NCBI GenBank assembly: GCA_964586155.1
Contig: CAZPHC010000018.1
Coordinates: 62,001 to 126,000 of the forward strand
Direction of reading: 5' to 3'
DNA from: SXNM01 sp964586155
GTDB taxonomy: Bacteria > Myxococcota_A > UBA9042
Length of the DNA stretch: 64,000 nucleotides
Under the pieces are notes generated by a model. The model did no database searches. It saw only the letters and a list, made by a program, of their open reading frames with translations, and was not told the DNA's origin. Below, piece after piece: positions 58,292 through 64,000 of the stretch; positions within the stretch are counted from its first letter, which is position 1; each line of letters begins with the position of its first letter. The translations under genes were made by a program, and so were the position numbers.

Positions 58292-60121
58292 TTGTCCAAC
58301 CCCGCGCCACGCCAAAACCTTCCCGCCGCTGCTCGGACTCGGGCGACGCGGGTTGCCGTCGTCGCTGCGCTGCTCGGCGGCTGTGGCGGCGGCCAATCGG
58401 GGGCCTCGCGAGCAGGGCCGGTCGCCGCGCCCGTCGAGGCGACGCAGTCCGCCGCCGAGGCACCGCCGCCGACCGACCCCGCGCTGGCCGCGTTGGGCCT
58501 CGGCGCGACGGCGTTGGTCGTGACCGCCGTGAGCGCGACCTCGACCCGCTGCGCCACCTGCCACACCGCCAGCGCCGCGTCCGCCGCCCTGCGCGACGAG
58601 GCCGGCCGCGACGTCTCGCCCTACAGCCTGTGGCGAGGCTCGATGATGGCCAACGCCACGCGCGACCCGTATTGGCGGGCCGCGGTCTCGGCCGAGCTGG
58701 CGCAGGCGCCCACGGTCAAGGAGGCGATCGAAGCGACCTGCCTGCGCTGCCACGCGCCGGCGATGGAGATCGAGAACCGCCTGCAAGGCGGCGGCAAGCC
58801 GGCGGCGCTCGGCTGGCTGCGCAAGGACAACGTCTTTGGCCAGCTCGGCCGCGACGGCGTCAGCTGCGTCGGCTGCCATCGCCAGTCGCCACGCGGCCAG
58901 GGCCAGCCGAGCACGTTCTCGGGCCACCTGCCGGTGCAGGACGACGGCGCGATCTACGGCCCGCACGGCGCGCCCCTGACCCGGCCGATGCGCGTGGCCA
59001 CCGGCTTCACCCCGACGCCGTCGGCGCACGTCGCCGCGAGCGCCGTCTGCGCCTCGTGCCATACGCTGACGACCGAGACCCTCGACGGCCAGGGCCGCGC
59101 CACCGGCGGACATCACCTCGAGCAGGCACCCTACCTCGAGTGGCAGGCGTCGGCCTATTCGACCGAGGCGGCGCAGCCCGGCCCGGACGCCCGCGACTGC
59201 CAGGGCTGCCACATGCCGACGCGCGACGCCGACGGCGCACACCTCGCGACGCGCATCGCCCGGCGCCCGAGCGGCGTCGACTTCCCGCAGATCGCGCCGC
59301 GCAACCCATTTGGTCGGCACTTGCTGGTCGGCGGCAACACCGTCGTGCCGGCGATGCTGCGCGACGCACGCGGCACGCTGGCGCCGGACGTGCCCGCCGA
59401 AGCCTTCGACGCCACGATCGCGTCGGCCCGGGCCCAGCTGCGCGAGGCGACGGCGGCGCTGCAGCTGCGGTCGTTGGTCCGAGACGGCGACACGGCGCGG
59501 GCCCTGGTCGAGGTCGTCAACCTGACGGGCCACAAGCTGCCGACCGGCACGCCGTCGCGGCGGCTGTGGCTGCGGGCGCGGCTGCGCGACGCAGACGGCA
59601 AGGTCCTGGTGGCCAGCGGCGAGGTCGACGCGCGCGGCCGCATCGTCGGCGCCGATGGCCAGCCGCTGGCCTTCGAGCGGCGCGGCGGCCCGTCGGAGCG
59701 CCACGTCCAGCGCGTCAACTCGGCCGACGACGTCGCGATCTGGGGCTCGGTGCTCGCGGGCGACGACGGCAAGCCGACCTTCCGCCTGCTGGCCGCCGCC
59801 GGATTCGCCAAGGACGACCGGATCTTGCCCAAGGGCTGGCGCGCCACGGCCCCGGGCGGCGCGGCGACCGGGCCGGTCGGCGTCGGCAACGACCCGGACT
59901 TCGGCCCCGGCAGCGACGGCGTCGAGCTGGCGCTCGCGCTGCCCGCGGCGGCAGGCCCCGTGACGCTGGAGTTGACGCTGCTGTACCAGGCGCTGGCGCC
60001 GCGCTGGATCGAGGAGCTGCTGGCGATCGACACGGCCGAGACCCGCGCCTTCGGCCTGCTCTGGGCCAGGGCCGAGGTCGGGCCCGAGATCGTCGCGGAA
60101 TTGCGCGCTCCGCTGCGCTAG
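58292..60121 (+). CDS. Pentahaem c-type cytochrome lipoprotein
   Basis: 609 residues. The likely start is TTG 58292, with AAGGA eight nt upstream, because it places a signal peptide and lipobox LGGC (Cys31) correctly; upstream in-frame codons are Arg-rich and lack a signal. Five CXXCH haem motifs are present: CATCH at 87, CLRCH at 150, CVGCH at 192, CASCH at 253 and CQGCH at 303. The C-terminal ~270 residues are haem-free and beta-rich, with NLTGHKLPTGTPSRRLWLR, a segment typical of multihaem cytochromes of the c554/perihaem type. It would transfer electrons at the outer or inner membrane surface. The next gene (+) encodes an RND transporter, gap 156 nt. Confidence 0.88.
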   Translation: MSNPAPRQNLPAAARTRATRVAVVAALLGGCGGGQSGASRAGPVAAPVEATQSAAEAPPPTDPALAALGLGATALVVTAVSATSTRCATCHTASAASAALRDEAGRDVSPYSLWRGSMMANATRDPYWRAAVSAELAQAPTVKEAIEATCLRCHAPAMEIENRLQGGGKPAALGWLRKDNVFGQLGRDGVSCVGCHRQSPRGQGQPSTFSGHLPVQDDGAIYGPHGAPLTRPMRVATGFTPTPSAHVAASAVCASCHTLTTETLDGQGRATGGHHLEQAPYLEWQASAYSTEAAQPGPDARDCQGCHMPTRDADGAHLATRIARRPSGVDFPQIAPRNPFGRHLLVGGNTVVPAMLRDARGTLAPDVPAEAFDATIASARAQLREATAALQLRSLVRDGDTARALVEVVNLTGHKLPTGTPSRRLWLRARLRDADGKVLVASGEVDARGRIVGADGQPLAFERRGGPSERHVQRVNSADDVAIWGSVLAGDDGKPTFRLLAAAGFAKDDRILPKGWRATAPGGAATGPVGVGNDPDFGPGSDGVELALALPAAAGPVTLELTLLYQALAPRWIEELLAIDTAETRAFGLLWARAEVGPEIVAELRAPLR

Positions 60122-60277
60122 CGGGGCGACCCGCCGCGGCCGGCTCCGGGCCGTTCGCCGACGCAGACTTGCTGCGCAGCGCCCCTGGGGCGAGACTGCC
60201 CGCGGCTGCGACGTGGCCGGCACGAGCTGGGGCGCGACCCGGCTGCTGACGCGACGGCGCGGCCAGCGGAGAGGACC

Positions 60278-62917
60278 ATGGACCACGGACCATCGGCCGG
60301 AAACATCGCGCTGCGCTGGACCACGCTGGTGGCCAGGGCGCCGGGTCGCTGGCTGCTGATCTTGCTGGCGCTGGCCCTCGGCCTCGGCGCGATCGGCAGC
60401 CGCCTGGGCGTGCGCAGCAACCTCGAGGACCTCTTCCCCGACGACACGCCCGCCGTCGTCGCGGCGCAGCAGGCCCGGGCGATCTTGCCGTCGTCGAACC
60501 AGATGGTCCTGGTCTTCGGCAGCCCGGACCAGGCCGCCAACCGCAAGCTCGCGACCGAGTTCTGTGAGCGCGCCTCGAAGCTGCCCGAGATCGCGAGCGT
60601 CGAGTGCCAGCGCGACATCGACTTCTTTCGCCGCAACGCCGTGCTCTGGCTGTCGATGGACGAGCTGCGCAAGCTCGAGACCCGCGTCGACGCCACGATC
60701 CGCAAGGCGACCGAGCGCCAGCTGGTCGATGACGCCCTGACCGCCGGCCTCGACGACGCCGGCCCCGCGACCGCGACAGGCGACGCTGCGGTCGACGAAT
60801 TCGACGACGGCTTCAGCGACGACGGCTTCAGCGACGAGGCGCCGGCCGCCGCAGCCCCAAAGCCCGCGGCAGCCGCGAAGCCGCAAGCCGCCGCAACACC
60901 ACAAGCCGCCGCAACCAGCGCCGGCGACGACGAGGGTCGCCTGCACGTGCCGACCGAGGCCGAGCTGCTCAAGCGCTTCGGCGGCAGCGCCGACCTGCGG
61001 CAATGGGCCGAGAGCCCGGACGGCACCGTGCTCGGCGTCAAGCTCTTCCCCCGGGTCAAGGCCAGCGACGTCGAGGCCGCCGCCGCGCTGACGGCGAAGA
61101 TCCGCGCCCTGCTCGGCGAGCTCGGCCCGCAGCGCTACCACCCCGAGATGGCGGTGACCATCCGCGGCGATTACGCCGAGATGTCGGCCGAGGTCGACAG
61201 CATCCGCCACGGCCTCGCGATCACGACGCTGCTGGCGCTGGCCGGCATCGCCGCGATCCAGGTCTACGCCTTCGGCTCGCTGCGGGCGCTGATCTTGCTG
61301 CTGGTGCCGCTGGGCATCGGCATCGCCTGGACGGTCGGCTTCGCCCGGCTCTCGATCGGTTACGTCAACCTGATCACCGCGTTCATCTTCGGCATCCTCT
61401 TTGGCCTCGGCAACGATTTTGGCGTCTACGCGCTGACGCGCTACCGCGAAGATCGCGCCAAGGGCCTCGATCCGGCGCAGGCGCTGCAGGAGGCGATGCC
61501 GACGCTCTGGTCGGCGCTGCGCACCGCGGCGTTGACGACGGCGGCGGGCTTCTTGTCGCTGGCGCTGTTCGAGTTCCGCGGCTTCTCGCAATTCGGCCTG
61601 ATCGCCGGCGTCGGCGTGCTGCTGGCGCTGCTGGCGACGATGCTCAGCTTCCCGCCGCTGGTGCTGTGGCTGCACCGCGTCTGGCCGGAGCCGGACGTGC
61701 GCCCCGAGTCGGCGCGCGGCCTGCGCTGGATGGGCGGCGTCACCGGCGCGCGCGCCAGCGGCTGGGTGCTCTCGGTCGCGGTGGTCGCGGCGATGGTCGG
61801 GGCCTACGGCGCGACCGACCTGCGCTTCGACACCAACTTCCGCAAGCTGCGGACGCCGTCGAAGGCGGCCGACGCCGAGGTCGACGACGGCAGCCCCGCC
61901 GCGGTCGAAAAGCGCCTGGCGCAGAAGTTCGGCAAGGAGGCCTCGACGACCAACCGCACGCCGGTGCTGGTCGTGACCGACTCGATCGACGACGCCCGCA
62001 GCGTCCACACCTGGCTGACGGCGCACAAACCGTCGCTGTCGCGGCTCGAGCAGTTCGTCTCGATCCACACCTTCCTGCCCGACGACCAGGCCGAGAAGGC
62101 CGCGATCGCCGCGAAGATCCGGGCCCGGATCGAGGCCAAGCGCGGCGCGCTCGAGGGCGAGGACGGCGTCGAGGCCGACCGGGCGCTGGCCTCGCTCTCG
62201 CCGACGCCGTTTGGGCCCCAGGATCTGCCGGAGTTCGTCCGCAGCCGCTTCCTCGACGTCGACGGCGGCCTGGGCCGCTACGTGCTGCTCTACGCCAACG
62301 GCAACCTCGCCGACGCCCGCTCGGTGGCCGAGGTCGTCGACCAATTCGGCACGATCGAGGCCAACGGCAAGACGTTCCGCGCGACCGCGGGCTTCTTCAT
62401 GCTCGCCGAGGCCGACGGCGTCGTCCGCCGCGAGGGTCCGTGGGCGGTGCTGCTCGCGGCGGTCGCCGTGCTGGTCGTGGTGTTGCTGCAGTTCCGCGCC
62501 GTCATGCCGGTCGTCGTCGCCTTTGTGCCGTTGGTGCTGGCGTTCGCGATCTTCCTCGGCGCCGCGCCGACCTTCGGCCTGGAGCTCAACCTGTTCACGA
62601 TCACGGTGCTGCCGTCGATCTTCGGCATCGGCATCGACGGCACGGTGCACCTGGTCCACCGCTGCTGGCCGGCGCAGACAGTGGCCGAGGTGCGCGAGGG
62701 CGCCGAGCAGATCGGCGGCGCGGCCTGGATCGCGGCCTGGACGACGGTGGTCGGCTTCGCCGCGCTCTGGTTCCAGGACAACCCGGGCGTGTCGAGCCTG
62801 GGCTCGATGGCGGTCTGGGGCCTGATCCTGGTGACGCAGATCGCCAACGCGATCACGGCGGCGTGGCTGGCGCGGCGGGTGGCGCGGCGGCTGGCGAAGG
62901 GCGCGGCGACGGCGTAG
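60278..62917 (+). CDS. RND/MMPL-family transporter
   Basis: 879 residues with 12 membrane helices in the MMPL/HpnN pattern: one N-terminal helix (WLLILLALALGLGAIG), a large extracytoplasmic loop, five more helices, then the same layout again. Helix 4 contains GILFGLGNDFGVYALTRYRED and the second half GIGIDGTVHLVHRCW, where the Asp residues are the proton-relay positions of RND proteins. The first loop holds a low-complexity Ala/Lys/Pro and FSDDGFSDE insert at about 170-205. Such proteins move lipids or hopanoids out of the inner membrane. ATG 60278 follows GAGAGG. Confidence 0.93.
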   Translation: MDHGPSAGNIALRWTTLVARAPGRWLLILLALALGLGAIGSRLGVRSNLEDLFPDDTPAVVAAQQARAILPSSNQMVLVFGSPDQAANRKLATEFCERASKLPEIASVECQRDIDFFRRNAVLWLSMDELRKLETRVDATIRKATERQLVDDALTAGLDDAGPATATGDAAVDEFDDGFSDDGFSDEAPAAAAPKPAAAAKPQAAATPQAAATSAGDDEGRLHVPTEAELLKRFGGSADLRQWAESPDGTVLGVKLFPRVKASDVEAAAALTAKIRALLGELGPQRYHPEMAVTIRGDYAEMSAEVDSIRHGLAITTLLALAGIAAIQVYAFGSLRALILLLVPLGIGIAWTVGFARLSIGYVNLITAFIFGILFGLGNDFGVYALTRYREDRAKGLDPAQALQEAMPTLWSALRTAALTTAAGFLSLALFEFRGFSQFGLIAGVGVLLALLATMLSFPPLVLWLHRVWPEPDVRPESARGLRWMGGVTGARASGWVLSVAVVAAMVGAYGATDLRFDTNFRKLRTPSKAADAEVDDGSPAAVEKRLAQKFGKEASTTNRTPVLVVTDSIDDARSVHTWLTAHKPSLSRLEQFVSIHTFLPDDQAEKAAIAAKIRARIEAKRGALEGEDGVEADRALASLSPTPFGPQDLPEFVRSRFLDVDGGLGRYVLLYANGNLADARSVAEVVDQFGTIEANGKTFRATAGFFMLAEADGVVRREGPWAVLLAAVAVLVVVLLQFRAVMPVVVAFVPLVLAFAIFLGAAPTFGLELNLFTITVLPSIFGIGIDGTVHLVHRCWPAQTVAEVREGAEQIGGAAWIAAWTTVVGFAALWFQDNPGVSSLGSMAVWGLILVTQIANAITAAWLARRVARRLAKGAATA

Positions 62918-62976
62918 CGGCGCGGCGTGGCAGCCCGGCGCTCCGGCGCGGACGGCGCGGTCCCGGGCCGAACGGC

Positions 62977-63492
62977 TCAGGTCTTGGTCGGCTTCTTCGC
63001 CTTGGCGGGCTTGGCGCCGCGCTTGGGTGCGGCGTCCGGCCTGGCGGCGTCCGGCTTGGCGGCGTCCGGCTTGGCGGCGTCCAGCTTGGGCGGCTCGACC
63101 CCTTCGGTCGTCGTGGCGCGGACCGTCACGGTCATGTCCAGGTACTCGACCTTGTAGTGGTGCTCGGCGACGACCGCAGCCAGCGTGACGGTCGCCTGAC
63201 ACTGCTGCTGCCGACAGCCGGCGCAATCGCCCTTGCCGACCCACTCGCAGCTGACCTCGACCGTGGTCGCGACCGGGCGCTTGGCCTCGACGTCCAGCGC
63301 CGTGGCGACCTTGTCGGCGTAGTCGAGCGAGTAGCCGTGGAAGACGATGACGCGCCCGCGCAGCTCGCCGCCGTCGCCGGGTTCGGCGCGGGTGGTGTGC
63401 GGCGGCATCAAGGCCCACGCCGTCGACGCGGCGACCAGGACGAGCAGCAACGCGAAGGCGGCGATGCAGCGAGGCAGAACACGGGTTGGCAT
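62977..63492 (-). CDS. Small exported protein with Cys cluster and Lys/Pro/Ala repeat tail
   Basis: 171 residues. ATG 63492 follows GGGAGG; a signal peptide ends near STAWALMPP. The mature part has a beta-rich domain with a CEWVGKGDCAGCRQQQC segment of four closely spaced Cys, suggesting disulfides or metal binding. The tail repeats KPDAA-type pentads and ends in a Lys-rich stretch. I recognise no family. The repeated pentads arise from a 15-bp tandem DNA repeat. Confidence 0.75.
   Translation of the reverse strand: MPTRVLPRCIAAFALLLVLVAASTAWALMPPHTTRAEPGDGGELRGRVIVFHGYSLDYADKVATALDVEAKRPVATTVEVSCEWVGKGDCAGCRQQQCQATVTLAAVVAEHHYKVEYLDMTVTVRATTTEGVEPPKLDAAKPDAAKPDAARPDAAPKRGAKPAKAKKPTKT
63031..63090. 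repeat. 15-bp tandem repeat in the exported-protein gene
   Basis: Four units beginning GGCGTCC start at 63031, 63046, 63061 and 63076; the middle pair is identical and the outer ones differ at one or two bases. They encode the Lys/Arg-Pro/Leu-Asp-Ala-Ala pentads of the tail. Confidence 0.88.
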
Positions 63493-63606
63493 GGTCGATC
63501 CTCCCAGGACGCGGCTGGCGCGGGCAGCCCCGGCTCGCGAGCGGCACGGTGGATCATCAGCCTCGCGCGCGCCTCCCGCAAGGGCGAAGTGGCGCGTGAC
63601 GACACC

Positions 63607-64000
63607 CTACAACCGCAGCAGCGTCACCGCCCGCCCCGCAGGCGAACGCGCGGCCTCGAACGCGCCGCGCGCCTCCCCAGGCCCACCGCCCTCGCTGCGC
63701 GCGTCGAAGATCAGCAGCGTGCCAGCGTCCAGCCCCAGCCGGCCGCAGTAGGCGTCCAGCTGCGCCAGCCCCTCCGCCAGCGGATCGCCCCGGCCGTCGC
63801 GCCAGACCTTCACCTCCAGCGCGAACCGCTCCTGCTCCAGCGGGATCCCCTGCGCATCGACCCGCACGAACCAGCGGATCAGCAGGTCCAGCCGCCTCGT
63901 ACCGAGGCCGTATTCACGCTCGATCGCGCCGCCGCCGTTGATCAGCCGCTGCAGGAACGCCATCAGCACGATCTGGTGCGCAGCCTCGGGCCAGCTCCGC
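63607..64000 (-). CDS. C-terminal end of an ATPase/PD-(D/E)XK nuclease-like protein (5' end outside window)
   Basis: The frame remains open to the window edge, so only the last ~130 residues are visible. WPEAAHQIVLMAFLQRLING is followed by GLGTRRLDLLIRWF and FALEVKVWRDGRGD. The R-x-D-L-L-I then E-V-K pattern is the core of a PD-(D/E)XK nuclease fold, as in the C-terminus of a common group of bacterial AAA ATP-binding proteins whose role is unclear. The upstream part with a Walker motif would lie beyond the window. A GTG at 63969 could be mistaken for its start. Confidence 0.65.
   Translation of the reverse strand, partial: RSWPEAAHQIVLMAFLQRLINGGGAIEREYGLGTRRLDLLIRWFVRVDAQGIPLEQERFALEVKVWRDGRGDPLAEGLAQLDAYCGRLGLDAGTLLIFDARSEGGGPGEARGAFEAARSPAGRAVTLLRL

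Noticed and set aside
58103..63547. Continuation of a 2319-codon open frame on the minus strand, antisense to the cytochrome and RND genes
   Set aside because: The real gene starts at ATG 58102 with AGGAGGAGG and a membrane helix. The upstream part is Arg/Ala/Asp-rich, matches no domain, and opposes two clear genes; long antisense frames are expected at this GC.

Overview
The window is very GC-rich (roughly 70% by eye) and almost completely coding. It shows a WD40-linked Ser/Thr kinase, many lipoproteins, two TonB-dependent receptors, an FG-GAP/ASPIC-UnbV protein, a K+-dependent-type membrane pyrophosphatase and a pentahaem cytochrome. This mix suggests a Gram-negative bacterium of the Myxococcota/Polyangia type; the assignment is inferred from gene content only, as no rRNA or other phylogenetic marker is present. 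I found no rRNA, tRNA, CRISPR array, insertion sequence or prophage.

Layout. 1-4378 (+): end of an unknown gene, a membrane Ser/Thr kinase with a beta-propeller-like C-terminus, and a GH114-type lipoprotein translationally coupled to it. 4437-12005 holds metabolic and membrane genes: a 2-hydroxyacyl-CoA dehydratase-like protein, a DUF4149-like membrane protein divergent from a LysR regulator, an HSL-type esterase coupled to a small membrane lipoprotein, and a SplB-like radical SAM protein. 12110-14564 (+): an unknown protein and a B12-binding radical SAM protein.

14561-23033 (-) is the most system-like part: a TonB-dependent receptor that carries its own TonB-type domain, two paralogous lipoproteins of unknown family, ExbB, ExbD, a TonB-like protein, a small membrane protein and an ethanolamine-permease-like transporter. 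Five of the junctions are ATGA/GTGA overlaps or short gaps. A near-perfect palindrome sits inside the predicted promoter of the first gene, so this looks like one regulated uptake operon.

23102-34616 (-, except a Sel1-repeat gene at 26360 +): SNF2 helicase, GH19/peptidoglycan-binding protein, phospholipase D-type synthase, outer-membrane barrel, AAT-like lipoprotein, an exported kinase-like protein and a small exported Lys/Asp repeat protein. 34911-37568 (+): preT-preA, NAD-dependent dihydropyrimidine dehydrogenase. 37584-43278: a second TonB-dependent receptor, divergent from a large lipoprotein whose C-terminal 470 residues resemble animal BPI/LBP lipid-binding proteins.

43287-64000: universal stress protein, divergent hppA, thioredoxin-like lipoprotein, yebC, a His-rich Fur-family regulator, a hybrid histidine kinase, an FG-GAP lipoprotein coupled to a ZIP-like/Cu-Zn-efflux permease fusion with a long His tail, a coupled trio (membrane-anchored unknown, SDR, sufE), the pentahaem cytochrome lipoprotein, an RND/MMPL transporter, a small secreted protein, and the end of an ATPase/nuclease-like gene.

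Most start codons were placed by Shine-Dalgarno sequences and 4-nt stop/start overlaps, because long antisense open frames are abundant at this GC and make the longest frame a poor guide.
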